From: DAOQVR01 sp035341665
GTDB lineage: Bacteria > Chloroflexota > Anaerolineae > JAAYZQ01
Direction: 5' to 3'
Length of the DNA: 64,000 nucleotides
Assembly (NCBI GenBank): GCA_035341665.1
Contig: DAOQVR010000002.1
Span: forward strand, 62,001 to 126,000
Below the pieces are notes generated by a model. That model searched no databases. It saw nothing but the letters and a program-made list of their open reading frames with translations, and was not told the origin of the DNA. This document shows positions 40,869-49,890 of the stretch, piece after piece. The position numbers and the translations under genes were made by a program. Within the stretch, counting starts at the first letter, position 1. The number at the start of each line of letters is the position of its first letter.

Positions 40869-41354
40869 ATGGAGCTTTCACACGTTGACGAATCGGGCCG
40901 CGCGCGTATGGTCGACGTCGGCGCCAAGGCCGACACCGAGCGGGTGGCGGTCGCCCTCGCCCGTGTCTGCATGCGCCCCGCGACACTGGCCCTCATCCGG
41001 GCCAACGCCGCCAAGAAGGGCGACGTGCTGACGGTCGCCCAGGTCGCCGGCATCCAGGCAGCCAAGCGCACCCACGAGCTGATCCCGCTCTGCCACCCAC
41101 TCCTCCTCACCCATGTCTCTGTCGAGCTTGTGCTGGGCGAGTCGGGCGGCGAGGCGTGGGTTGACCTCACGGCGACGGTGCGCACCCATGGCAAGACAGG
41201 CGTCGAGATGGAAGCGCTCACGGCCGCCGGCATCGCGGCGCTGACAGTCTACGACATGTGCAAGGCGGTCGACCGGGGCATGACCATCACCGGCCTGCGC
41301 CTGGCGCACAAGAGCGGGGGCAAGAGCGGGGAATGGAACAGGCAAGAAGCATGA
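40869..41354 (+). CDS. moaC: Cyclic pyranopterin monophosphate synthase MoaC
   Basis: A 161-residue protein completing the MoaA reaction to cyclic pyranopterin monophosphate. It has LSHVDESGRARMVDVGAKADTER, KKGDVLTVAQVAGIQAAKRT, HELIPLCHPLLLTHV (substrate-binding His and Cys) and YDMCKAVDRGMTI with the catalytic Lys-Ala-Val-Asp. The stop overlaps the MOSC start (ATGA). Later pathway genes (moaD, moaE, moeA) are not in the window. Confidence 0.95.
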   Translation: MELSHVDESGRARMVDVGAKADTERVAVALARVCMRPATLALIRANAAKKGDVLTVAQVAGIQAAKRTHELIPLCHPLLLTHVSVELVLGESGGEAWVDLTATVRTHGKTGVEMEALTAAGIAALTVYDMCKAVDRGMTITGLRLAHKSGGKSGEWNRQEA

Positions 41355-41809
41355 ATCACGAGGGCCGGGTGCTGGCGGTCTGCACGAGCCAGAAGAAGGG
41401 TGTCCCCAAGCGGGATGCCGGCCGGGCGGAGCTGCGCCCCGACTGGGGCATCGTGGGCGATGCGCACGCCGCCAACTGGCACCGCCAGGTCAGCCTGCTC
41501 GCCTGGGAATCCATCGAAAAGATGCGCGCCCTGGGCCTCAACGTCCACGCCGGCAGCTTTGCGGAAAACATCACCACCAGCGGCATCTGCCTGGTCGAGC
41601 TGCCGGTGGGCACCCGGCTGCGCATCGGCGAGGCGCTCGTCGAGGTCACACAGATCGGCAAGGTCTGCCACGACAAGTGCGCCATCTACTACCAGGCAGG
41701 TGACTGCGTGATGCCCCGCGAAGGCATCTTCGTGGCCGTGCTCGAAGGAGGAACCGTCCGGGCCGGTGATGCCGTGGAGGTGGTCCCGGACGCCTCCGGG
41801 GGTGACTGA
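41351..41809 (+). CDS. MOSC-domain protein
   Basis: A 152-residue stand-alone MOSC domain, the sulfur-carrier domain of molybdenum cofactor sulfurases: VLAVCTSQKKGVPK, GSFAENITTSGICLVELPVGTRLRIG, and the conserved cysteine in VCHDKCAIYYQAGDCVMP. Family members sulfurate or carry sulfur to the mature cofactor. Its position after moaA and moaC, translationally coupled, supports a late step of cofactor maturation. The 155 bp after it contain two imperfect copies of a GTAGTGGCGACTTTGGCCGC repeat. Confidence 0.9.
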   Translation: MNHEGRVLAVCTSQKKGVPKRDAGRAELRPDWGIVGDAHAANWHRQVSLLAWESIEKMRALGLNVHAGSFAENITTSGICLVELPVGTRLRIGEALVEVTQIGKVCHDKCAIYYQAGDCVMPREGIFVAVLEGGTVRAGDAVEVVPDASGGD

Positions 41810-41964
41810 GCCCGCCCACAGAGTAGGTGCGACTCTGTTCGCTCCTCCGCTCGTAGTGGCGACTTTGGCCGCTCGCCGCCGCGGCACAGGCCGGCGCCGG
41901 CTGACGCCGCCCTGCTGGGTTGACCGGCGCTCCCGGCCCTTTCGTGTGATGTGCGGAGTCCAAA

Positions 41965-44703
41965 GTGACGACCTCCGGAAGAACCTTTCGCCTATTTGTC
42001 TCCTCTACCTTCAGTGACCTGAAGGTAGAACGCAACGCCCTCCAGGAGCGGGTCTTCCCCGCGCTGCGCGAGATGTGCGAGGAGCGGGGCGCTCGTTTCC
42101 AGGTGATCGACCTGCGTTGGGGCGTCAGCAGCGAGGCCTCGTTGGACCAGCAGGCAATGGGCATCTGCCTGGGCGAGATCGAGCGCTGTCGGATGGTGAC
42201 GCCGCGACCAAACTTCTTGGTTCTGCTGGGCGACCGCTACGGCTGGCGGCCGCTGCCGCGCGCCGTCAACGCGCTGGAGTTTCACCTGCTGCTGGAGCGG
42301 ATGGCCGGCCCGGAACGCGAGTTGGCCTGCTGGCGAGAGGGGGCTCCCCCTGGGGCGCAGGGGTGGTACCGCTGCGACCACAACGCCCTGCCGGACGGGG
42401 AGTACATTCTGCAACCGCGGCAAAAGGGCTCGCGCTACGAGGAGTTCGAGACTTGGGAGCGTGAGGTCGAGCGCCCACTGCGGCAGGCCCTGGAGCGCGC
42501 GGCGCGCAGAGCCGGTCTGCACGGAGAACGCCTCCCCAAGTACAGCCTATCGGCGACGGGGCAGGAGATTGCGGCCGGCGCGCCGCAAGTGGCGGATGCA
42601 CGCGAGCATGTCTTTTGCTTCTTCCGCTCCATCGCCGGCTTACCGGATAGGGGCAGCCCGGTGCTCCGGGATTTCGTGGACCTGGACCCTGAGTCGGTGG
42701 CGGTGGACGCGGAGGCGCTGGACGCACAGGCCCGCCTGAAGGCGGCTTTGGCGGCGCACCTGCCGGGCAACGTGCATACCTACGAGGCGCGGTGGACCGG
42801 CGCAGGCATCACCACGGATCACATCGAGCGGCTGTGCGAGGAGGTGCAGGCATGCCTGGCGCGCGTGATCCAGGCCGAGATCGAACATCCCCACCAAGTC
42901 ACCGCCGCCGGAGAGGAGACGATCCGGCCCGATCCGGCGCTGGACGAGGAAGGGCACGCCCACCAGCGCTTTGCCGGCGAACGGCGGCAGCACTTTGTCG
43001 GGCGGGAGGCGCTCCTGGCGCGCATTGCCGCGCACCTGTCAGGAGGTAGCCGGCGCACCCTGGGCGTGACAGGGGCCGGCGGCTGCGGCAAGTCGGCGCT
43101 GATGGCACAGGCGGTCCAGCAAGCCCAAGAGGCTCACCCGGGCGCCGCAGTGGTCTACCGATTCATCGGCGCTACCCCCGGCTCTTCCGACGGGCGCGGC
43201 CTGCTCGACTCCCTCACTCACGAGATCTCGCGCCGCTATAGCAAGAGTGAGGCTGACATTCCACTCGACTACCGCGATTTGGTCCCCGAGCTAGGCAAGC
43301 GCATGAAGCACGCCACCGCTGCCCGGCCTCTCCTGCTCTTCCTGGACTCGCTTGACCAGCTGTCGGCCGCACAGGGCGCCCGCAGCCTGGCCTGGCTGCC
43401 GGGGGAGCTGCCGGAGCACGTGTGCGTGATCGCCTCCACCCGGCCGGGCGATACACTCGACGCGCTGCGCGCCCGGCAGGGGACGGTGGAGGAGATGGAA
43501 GTACTGTCGCCGCAAGAGGGCGAGGGGTTGATGGGGCAGTGGCTCACCGGTGCTGGACGCACGCTCCGGCCGGAGCAGCGTCGGGCGCTTCTCGGCCGCT
43601 TCGAGCAGTCGGAGCGCAACCCACTCTACCTGAGGCTGGCCATCGAGGAAGCGCGTCGCTGGTCCTCCTGGCAGGTGTCGGAGGATTTGGCAACCGGCGT
43701 CGCCGGGATCATCGAGCACAACATGATGCCGCGGCTGGCGCTGGAGGCCGCCCACGGCTCGGTACTGGTGTCGCGCGCCATGGGCTACCTGGCCGCCTCG
43801 CGCTACGGACTGGCAGAGGACGAGCTCGTAGACCTCCTGTCGCGCGACCTCGATGTGTACGGCTGGTTCATGGAAGGGAGCTACCACATGCCCCCCGACC
43901 TGGTGCGCCAGGCGGCCGCGTACCGGCGCGGTGCTCCAGAGCAGCCCACCGCAGAGGAAGAGGCCAAAACGATCGAATGGCTGCGGGAGATCCGCACACG
44001 GCCCCAGGAGCGGAACACGTTCCTTGCCGAGGCCCTTCCGCAGCCGGACGGCCCGCGGCTGCCGGTGGTACTTTGGTCACGCCTCTTCTTTGACCTGTCA
44101 CCCTACCTCGCGCAGCGGATGGTCGAGGGCGTCCCGGCGCTCGCCTTTTACCACCGCGAACTACGGGATGCGGCGGCGGCAGCATACCTCGCGGACGGCC
44201 AGGATGCCCTCCACCACGAGCGGCTGGCGGACTATTTCCGGGCCAAGGCCGATCCGGACGGCGACGGCTCGTGGACGGGGCACCACGCGCACAGCCTGAG
44301 CGAGCTGCCCTTCCACCTGGCACACGCCGGCCGGCACGACGAGCTGTACGGGGCACTGACCGACTTTTCGTTCCTGGAGCGCAAGGCTGCCGGGGTGGGT
44401 GTGCAGCAGCAGAGGGATGAGAGGGGCCGTGTCACCCAGAGCTACGGCGGGGTGCAGGCGCTGCAGGAGGACCTGCGGCTGGCGCTGGAGGTGCTGCCGG
44501 GCGGGGAAGAGGCCGGGACGGGCAGCCGCGCGCCGCTCATCGTGACGGCGAGGGAGACGGAGGCCGGAGTGTCGGTCTTTTGCCCGGTCTGTGGCAAGTC
44601 GTCTCCGGTGAGGAAGGAGACGCTCGACAAGGTGATCGCCTGCCCCCAGCCGGGCTGCGGCACTCGGCTGAAGCTGAATCCGTTCGTCGTACGGTGCCGG
44701 TAG
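41965..44703 (+). CDS. DUF4062-NACHT STAND ATPase with C-terminal zinc ribbon
   Basis: A 912-residue protein from a GTG start. Residues about 8-100 are DUF4062 (FRLFVSSTFSDLKVERNALQ, VIDLRWGVSSEA), the TIR-like module also seen at the N-terminus of NPHP3/NWD1-type proteins. A NACHT-type ATPase follows: Walker A GVTGAGGCGKSALM (about 368-381) and Walker B LLLFLDSLDQL (about 455-465). A helical region follows. The end has CPVC and CPQPGC separated by about 20 residues and finishing LKLNPFVV, a zinc ribbon. Usual relatives continue into WD40 repeats; here those are in the next gene, 10 nt away. Signalling or defence as a STAND switch is inference. Confidence 0.85.
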   Translation: MTTSGRTFRLFVSSTFSDLKVERNALQERVFPALREMCEERGARFQVIDLRWGVSSEASLDQQAMGICLGEIERCRMVTPRPNFLVLLGDRYGWRPLPRAVNALEFHLLLERMAGPERELACWREGAPPGAQGWYRCDHNALPDGEYILQPRQKGSRYEEFETWEREVERPLRQALERAARRAGLHGERLPKYSLSATGQEIAAGAPQVADAREHVFCFFRSIAGLPDRGSPVLRDFVDLDPESVAVDAEALDAQARLKAALAAHLPGNVHTYEARWTGAGITTDHIERLCEEVQACLARVIQAEIEHPHQVTAAGEETIRPDPALDEEGHAHQRFAGERRQHFVGREALLARIAAHLSGGSRRTLGVTGAGGCGKSALMAQAVQQAQEAHPGAAVVYRFIGATPGSSDGRGLLDSLTHEISRRYSKSEADIPLDYRDLVPELGKRMKHATAARPLLLFLDSLDQLSAAQGARSLAWLPGELPEHVCVIASTRPGDTLDALRARQGTVEEMEVLSPQEGEGLMGQWLTGAGRTLRPEQRRALLGRFEQSERNPLYLRLAIEEARRWSSWQVSEDLATGVAGIIEHNMMPRLALEAAHGSVLVSRAMGYLAASRYGLAEDELVDLLSRDLDVYGWFMEGSYHMPPDLVRQAAAYRRGAPEQPTAEEEAKTIEWLREIRTRPQERNTFLAEALPQPDGPRLPVVLWSRLFFDLSPYLAQRMVEGVPALAFYHRELRDAAAAAYLADGQDALHHERLADYFRAKADPDGDGSWTGHHAHSLSELPFHLAHAGRHDELYGALTDFSFLERKAAGVGVQQQRDERGRVTQSYGGVQALQEDLRLALEVLPGGEEAGTGSRAPLIVTARETEAGVSVFCPVCGKSSPVRKETLDKVIACPQPGCGTRLKLNPFVVRCR

Positions 44704-44713
44704 GGAGCGCTGC

Positions 44714-47035
44714 ATGAGCGACCGGAACAGCCACGGTGTTCTTGGAGAGCGGCGGCGGGTCCTGGCTGCCTTCTCGCGTGCCCTGTCGCGCGAGGCGCAC
44801 GTTCTGGCCCTGCATCCCGATCTGCTGTGGCAGCAGATGTACAACCGGCTGCAGTGGGAGGGGAAGGCAGTGGAGCACGTCCTCACCCCCGAGTTGGCAC
44901 GGCGGAGCGCACCGGGTGCGCGGCCGTGGCTGCACCTGGAGACACCGCACCGGGAGTCAAAGTCACTCGTGCGCACGTTCGAGGGCCACGCCGGCAGCGT
45001 TCACAACTGCGCCTTTTCCCCCGACGGGCGCCTCGCCGTCTCCGGCGGCGAGGACAAGATGCTGGTGGTGTGGGAGGTTGCCACCGGTCACCCGCTGCAA
45101 CTGCTAAAGGGACACACGGACTGGGTGCTCACCTGCGCTTTCAGCCCGGACGGGCGCTGGATCCTCTCCAGCAGCCGGGACAGCACGGTCCGCCTTTGGA
45201 ATGTGGACACGGGCGAGGGTGTGCTCAGCATCAGGGCCGGCCAGGGGTGGTGGGTGCAGGCGTGCGCGCTCGCGCCGGATGGGCGCACGATCCTCTCCGG
45301 CGACGATATGCACGGGACGCTCGAGATGTGGGACCGGGCCCGCGGGCGGCACGCGGGCACCCTCGGAAGCCATCCGGGCGGCGTGCGTGCCGTGGCCTAC
45401 TCGCCCGATGGACGCCTGCTGGTCTCTGCGGGCCAGGACAGCACTCTGCGGATCTGGGACATGGACACGCGGCAAGGGGAGCTGCGTGCCCTCAAGGGCC
45501 ACTTCGACTGGGTCGCGGCCTGCGCCTTCTCACCCGACGGCCGCCTTCTCGTCTCGGCCAGCCACGACAAGACACTGCGCGTGTGGGATGCAAGCACCGG
45601 CCGTTCGCTCCGCACGCTGGAGGGCCACACCGGGATGGTGAAGGGCTGCGCCTTTTCGCCGGACGGGCGCAGGATCGTCTCCGCCGGTGTGGATGACTCG
45701 GTGCGTTTGTGGGAGACCACCACGGGCAAGCTTCTCCATACCCTGCAGGGCCACACGGGTTGGGTAGAGGCCTGTGCCTTCTCACCCGACGGGCGGATGG
45801 TACTCTCCGGCGGCGCCGACCGGACGGTGCGGCTGTGGGAGGCCGCTGCGGAGGTCGAAACGCCGGGCGATCAGGGACACGCCGGGTGGGTGAATGCCTG
45901 CGCCTTTTCGCCAGACGGGCGACTCATCGCCTCAGCCGGCGACGACACTACAGTGCGCATGTGGGATGCAGATACCGGCCGGTTGCTGCGCACTCAGCGG
46001 GGCCATACCTGGGACGTGCTGTGCTGTACCTTTTCGGCGCTTGGAGGCATCCTTCTCACGGGCGATCGCGAGGGAAACCTCCTAATGTGGAACGCGACCA
46101 CAGGAGAAAGGCAGGGCAGCAGGAGCCGCCTAGGCACCATCTTCGCCGCTTTCTACTCGCCCGACGGGTCCCGGATCGCGACGGCACTCCAGGCAGTGAC
46201 CCTATGGGACATTGCCACCAACCAGGCAGCCTACACACTCGAGGGCCACACCGACCACGCGGTGGCCCTGAGCTTTAGTCCGGGCGGGCGCTTCCTCGTC
46301 TCCGGCAGCGCGGACAAGACCTTGAGGCTCTGGAGCGTCGTCAGCGGTGAGAAGGTTCTGACTCTCAAGGCACACACCGACGCAGTAGCTGCCTGCGCCT
46401 TCTCGCCCTGCGGGCGCTTTATCGCCTCCGGCAGCAGGGACAAGACGGTGCGGGTGTGGGACGCGGCGTCGGGCAGGCTATTGCGCACGCTGGAAGGCCA
46501 CACGGGCGCCGTGACGGCATGCGCGTTCACGCCAGACGGGCGCATGGTCGTCTCCGCCGGCAGGGACGGCACGGTGCGCGTCTGGCATGCCTTGACCGGG
46601 GAGGTGGTGGCACAGCTTGAGCTACCGGGCGACCTCATATCGATGGCCCTACACCCCGGCAAGCCGCGCCTGGCAGCCGGCGACGCCGGGGGCGCTGTGT
46701 ACAGGGCGGAGCTGATCGGGCTCGAATATGGACCGGCTGTGGTGACCGCGCGCATGGCAAAGGAAGGGCTCGCGCTGTTCTGCCCCATTTGCGGGCGGCG
46801 CTCAGTGGCCCATGAGGAGTGGCTGGGCAGCGAGATACCCTGTCCGCAGGAAGGGTGCGGTTCTCGCCTGTGGGTCAACCCCTTCCGCGTCTGGCGTGCG
46901 CGCGACGGCGAGGACCTGTCGCCCTCGGGCGAGCCCGCGGGTACCCAGGTGGTGCACCCTCCCCCTGCTCCGCCGCCTGCCGTGCAGCCCGAGAAGAAGA
47001 AAGAGAGTTGGCTCGACAGGCTGAGGAGAAAGTGA
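44714..47035 (+). CDS. WD40 double-propeller protein with APAF-type helical start and zinc ribbon
   Basis: A 773-residue protein. Residues 1-80 (EAHVLALHPDLLWQQMYNRLQWEG) resemble the helical segment that normally joins a NACHT ATPase to its WD40 sensor. From about residue 88 to 675 there are 14 WD40 repeats of the form GHTxxVxxCAFSPDGRxxxSGxxDxTVRLWD, enough for two seven-bladed propellers. A C-terminal zinc ribbon follows (CPICGRRS, CPQEGC, LWVNPFRV), clearly related to the one ending the upstream NACHT protein, then a Pro-rich and Lys-rich tail. With the gene at 41965 it looks like the sensor half of a split STAND protein. Confidence 0.88.
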   Translation: MSDRNSHGVLGERRRVLAAFSRALSREAHVLALHPDLLWQQMYNRLQWEGKAVEHVLTPELARRSAPGARPWLHLETPHRESKSLVRTFEGHAGSVHNCAFSPDGRLAVSGGEDKMLVVWEVATGHPLQLLKGHTDWVLTCAFSPDGRWILSSSRDSTVRLWNVDTGEGVLSIRAGQGWWVQACALAPDGRTILSGDDMHGTLEMWDRARGRHAGTLGSHPGGVRAVAYSPDGRLLVSAGQDSTLRIWDMDTRQGELRALKGHFDWVAACAFSPDGRLLVSASHDKTLRVWDASTGRSLRTLEGHTGMVKGCAFSPDGRRIVSAGVDDSVRLWETTTGKLLHTLQGHTGWVEACAFSPDGRMVLSGGADRTVRLWEAAAEVETPGDQGHAGWVNACAFSPDGRLIASAGDDTTVRMWDADTGRLLRTQRGHTWDVLCCTFSALGGILLTGDREGNLLMWNATTGERQGSRSRLGTIFAAFYSPDGSRIATALQAVTLWDIATNQAAYTLEGHTDHAVALSFSPGGRFLVSGSADKTLRLWSVVSGEKVLTLKAHTDAVAACAFSPCGRFIASGSRDKTVRVWDAASGRLLRTLEGHTGAVTACAFTPDGRMVVSAGRDGTVRVWHALTGEVVAQLELPGDLISMALHPGKPRLAAGDAGGAVYRAELIGLEYGPAVVTARMAKEGLALFCPICGRRSVAHEEWLGSEIPCPQEGCGSRLWVNPFRVWRARDGEDLSPSGEPAGTQVVHPPPAPPPAVQPEKKKESWLDRLRRK

Positions 47036-47051
47036 CCGCAGCGCGGCGCGG

Positions 47052-47714
47052 CTAGCCGTCCGGGGGTGGGTCCAGCAGCAGGAAGAGGTGGACGTCCTCG
47101 CCCGACCCCTTGTGCCGCACCCGCGCCGCCGGATCGAGTCGCACCCGCCGGTCCCCTTCCTGCCAGGCGTCCTCCCCGACCCGCCGCAGCACCCGGGCCG
47201 AGCAGTCGGCCGCGTCGAAGTAGCGCCACGCGCGGCTGCCGTCCTCGGTCTCAAAGTGGGCGTCGAAGTAGGTGCCCTCCAGTAGCTCGATCACGCCGGC
47301 TACGGTGCGCGCCTCGCGGCAGGCGCGCTTGGCCCGCTGGCGCATCCCGATCTCGCCCGAGGAGAGCCCGATCGAGTCGTACAGCGCCTCCCAGGGCTCG
47401 CGCGGCGCACGCTCCTCCTCAGGCCCCTCCTGCTCCGCCTCCGCCAACCATGCCCGGCGCATCGCCTCATAGATCCCCGGCAGGTCGATCCCCAGCTCGT
47501 CGAGCCGCGAGGAGAGGTCCGTGCCGTCCACCGCGTGGAAGAGCAGGCGATCGCCGGCGTCTGTGATGCGCACCTCCTCCGCATAGAGGTGCTCCCGGAG
47601 GAAGGCAACCACTTCCTCGACCGAGAGCAGCCGCACGGCGCGCCCAAAGCGTCCCTGCCGCGAGACATATCCGCGGTAGGGGGCGCGCACCGTCCCGCAG
47701 CCCGGCCTGCTCAC
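47052..47714 (-). CDS. Protein of unknown function
   Basis: A 220-residue soluble, acidic protein that I do not recognise. It opens with a basic segment, then LLSVEEVVAFLREHLYAEEVRITDAGDRLLFHAVDG and RARTVAGVIELLEGTYFDAHFETEDGSRAW-type alternation of helices and strands, with no signal peptide or membrane segment. The ATG at 47714 overlaps the stop of the P1 peptidase gene (ATGA), so it is the last gene of the LipS-type operon. Internal GTG or ATG starts are possible. Confidence 0.6.
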   Translation of the reverse strand: MSRPGCGTVRAPYRGYVSRQGRFGRAVRLLSVEEVVAFLREHLYAEEVRITDAGDRLLFHAVDGTDLSSRLDELGIDLPGIYEAMRRAWLAEAEQEGPEEERAPREPWEALYDSIGLSSGEIGMRQRAKRACREARTVAGVIELLEGTYFDAHFETEDGSRAWRYFDAADCSARVLRRVGEDAWQEGDRRVRLDPAARVRHKGSGEDVHLFLLLDPPPDG

Positions 47715-48820
47715 GCGCCTCCCGCCCGGCTGCGCACCACCATCTCGACCACCCGGTCAACCGGCAGGGCGTAGCGCACGTGGCCGTCGCGGCCGGCCGT
47801 CGTCTCGGCGGCAAAGAGCGAGTTGAGGATCGCCTCCTCGACACTCTCGACCACCGCGCGAAAGAGGGGGCCCAGGACGCGCTCCTCGTCGGCCACCACG
47901 ACCTGGGTCGCCGTCAGGGCGGGCGGCTCCAGGTCGACCCGCCAGCCGGTGGTGAAGGCGATCACAAAATCGCCGCTGCCGTGGCCGTAGTAGCTTCCGG
48001 TGCGGGCCAGCCCCGCCGCCGCCCGCACACACAGGCGATGGAGCTGCCGCTCCGAGAGGGGCGCGTCCGTCGCCAGCACGATCATTATGGAGCCGGCATC
48101 GCGCAGCGGGGTTGGCTCCTCCGCCGGCGGCCGCAGGCGGCGCCCCACCGGCACGCCACACACCACCAGGTCCTCTGCCCGGCCAAAGTTCGACTGCACC
48201 AGGGCCCCCAGCGTGTAGCCTCCTGCCGCCTCGACCACGCGGCTCGCCGTCCCGATGCCCCCCTTCCAACCGAAGCAGGTGGTTCCGGTGCCCGCGCCGG
48301 CCGCGCCCTCGGTCACCGGCCCCGGCGCGGCGGACTCGATCGCTGCCCAGACATGCTCTGCGCGCACGTGGCGCCCCTGGATGTCGTTCAGGTACCCGTC
48401 GTGGGTCTCGCCCACCACGACATTCGGCGTGGCAAGAGTGATGCCGATGCCGGGGTTTTGAGCGACCAGGTACTGCACCAGGGCATCCGCCACCAGCCCC
48501 ACGTTCAGGGTGTTGGTCAGCGCGATGGGCGACTCGACCGTCCCCAGCTCCCGCACCTGCTCAAAGCCACGCACCTTGCCAAAGCCGTTGATCGTGTGCA
48601 CCGCGGCGCGCACCTTGTGGCGAAAGAGGTTCTCCCCGTGGGGCAGCACCACCGTCACGCCGGTGCGCACCGGGCCGCGCCCCGGCTGCAGCGGCCCCTC
48701 GCCCGAGAGGAGCGTGGTGTGGCCGACGCGCACACCGGCCACGTCGGTGATGGCGTTGTTCGGCCCCGGCGGCAGCTCGCCGGCGGACAGGCCCATGTCT
48801 CGCAGCCTGGGCCGGGTCAT
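47711..48820 (-). CDS. P1-family (DmpA-like) aminopeptidase
   Basis: A 369-residue protein of the DmpA/BapA self-processing Ntn-hydrolase family. PGPNNAITDVAGVRVGHTTL opens it; GAGTGTTCFGWKGGIGTASRV is the conserved Gly-rich block, and DAGSIMIVLATDAPLSERQL holds the serine that becomes the nucleophile after self-cleavage. RTGSYYGHGSGDFVIAF is also typical. Relatives remove N-terminal D-, L- or beta-amino acids from small peptides. The start at 48820 overlaps the stop of the radical SAM gene (ATGA). Its link to lipoate assembly is not obvious. Confidence 0.88.
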   Translation of the reverse strand: MTRPRLRDMGLSAGELPPGPNNAITDVAGVRVGHTTLLSGEGPLQPGRGPVRTGVTVVLPHGENLFRHKVRAAVHTINGFGKVRGFEQVRELGTVESPIALTNTLNVGLVADALVQYLVAQNPGIGITLATPNVVVGETHDGYLNDIQGRHVRAEHVWAAIESAAPGPVTEGAAGAGTGTTCFGWKGGIGTASRVVEAAGGYTLGALVQSNFGRAEDLVVCGVPVGRRLRPPAEEPTPLRDAGSIMIVLATDAPLSERQLHRLCVRAAAGLARTGSYYGHGSGDFVIAFTTGWRVDLEPPALTATQVVVADEERVLGPLFRAVVESVEEAILNSLFAAETTAGRDGHVRYALPVDRVVEMVVRSRAGGA

Positions 48821-49890
48821 CCCGCCATCACCCGCCCTCGCGCATCCACCAGCGTGCAGCACGCCTCGACAAACCCCGTCTCTAGCCCCAGGCCGGCCGC
48901 CAGCCGGACCGTCTCCGGGTCGGGGTAGGCGACGACATTGACGCCTGCCAGCACCGCCCGCCGCTCCATCTCCACCCTGGCCGCCCCGGCCGGCCGGGCG
49001 CAGCCCAGCATGAGCGGCGCCGCCGGCATCCTCAGCCGGGCCACCGCCGCCAGCCGGCCGGCCTCCTCGGCGCTCGGAGGCGCCACGGCAGCCATCGGCG
49101 TGCCGGGCAAAGGGCGCAGCACCACCAGCACGACCATCCCGGCGCCCGCCTGGCGGATGATCTCCAGCGCACGCAGCTCGCCGCGCAGCCTGCCAAAGTG
49201 CAGCCCAATGACCACGTGCGGCGCCACCGTAAGCCCGGCCTCGCACAAGACCGCCAGCCCGCGCGCATAGTCGTCCGGCCCGTGGGGCAGGCCGTACACC
49301 GCGCGAGCCGTCTCCTCGTCCCCGATCACGTCATAGAGCGCCTGGTCGATGCCGGCTTCGCGCAGGCCGCGCGCGGTCTCCTCGTCGGCAAGGCCGGTGT
49401 GCACAATCACCGTCAGCCCCATCTCCTTGAGCCGGGCGATGGCGCCCAGGAAGGGGCGCAGCGGGACCGAGCCGCGCGGGTCTGCGCCGCCGGAGAGGAG
49501 CACGCCCTGGCACCCCTCCGCCTGCAGCCGGCGCGCCAGCGCCAGGAGCTTGCGCGGGGTGCGGGCAGCGTACATCGTCTCGAGCAGGCGCCGCGAGCAG
49601 TGGGCGCAGTCGAGCGCGCAGGCCGTGCCCGTCAGGCTGACCGAGGCAAAGCGCTGCGGCTCGTTCTCATAGTCCTCGGTGGCATAGTGCTTCGCGCCGG
49701 GCACCGCCAGGCCCAGCCACGGCTCAAAGTGCTCGACCCGGGCCGCCCAGGCGCGCGCCTGGAGCTCGTCCCAGGGAAGGGCAAAGAGGCGGCCGGCTTC
49801 CCCCTCATCCCTCTCTCCAAAGGCGAGGGGACGGTCTCCCTGTCCCTTCGGGAGAGGGCCCGGGTGAGGGCTATCCCCGCCCATCCCCAA
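48817..49890 (-). CDS. Radical SAM protein, probably one of a LipS-type lipoyl synthase pair
   Basis: A protein of up to 357 residues with the radical SAM motif CALDCAHC near residue 90, then VLLSGGADPRGSVPL and HTGLADEETARGLREAGID. With a second radical SAM gene, a FAD reductase and a lipoate ligase in one operon it fits the LipS1/LipS2 two-protein lipoyl synthases, which insert the two sulfurs of lipoate. Which of the pair it is cannot be told. The first 27 codons (SPHPGPLPKGQG and on) come from an intergenic inverted repeat, so the native start was probably altered; no better start is visible. It overlaps the upstream gene by 20 nt. Confidence 0.75.
   Translation of the reverse strand: MGMGGDSPHPGPLPKGQGDRPLAFGERDEGEAGRLFALPWDELQARAWAARVEHFEPWLGLAVPGAKHYATEDYENEPQRFASVSLTGTACALDCAHCSRRLLETMYAARTPRKLLALARRLQAEGCQGVLLSGGADPRGSVPLRPFLGAIARLKEMGLTVIVHTGLADEETARGLREAGIDQALYDVIGDEETARAVYGLPHGPDDYARGLAVLCEAGLTVAPHVVIGLHFGRLRGELRALEIIRQAGAGMVVLVVLRPLPGTPMAAVAPPSAEEAGRLAAVARLRMPAAPLMLGCARPAGAARVEMERRAVLAGVNVVAYPDPETVRLAAGLGLETGFVEACCTLVDARGRVMAG
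49805..49870. repeat. CTCTCCC/GGGAGAGGG inverted repeat inside the start of a radical SAM gene
   Basis: An imperfect inverted repeat (CCTCATCCCTCTCC... to ...CCTTCGGGAGAGGGCCCGGGTGAGGG) of a common intergenic type. A shorter copy, CCCCTCTCTCCCAATGGGAGAGGGG, forms the 3' end of the esterase gene at 17547-17572. Confidence 0.7.

Noticed and set aside
44650..44760. Sequencing frameshift splitting one NACHT-WD40 gene
   Set aside because: Each part has its own complete zinc ribbon end, and the second has its own start with a GGGAG site; a single base error would not create this.
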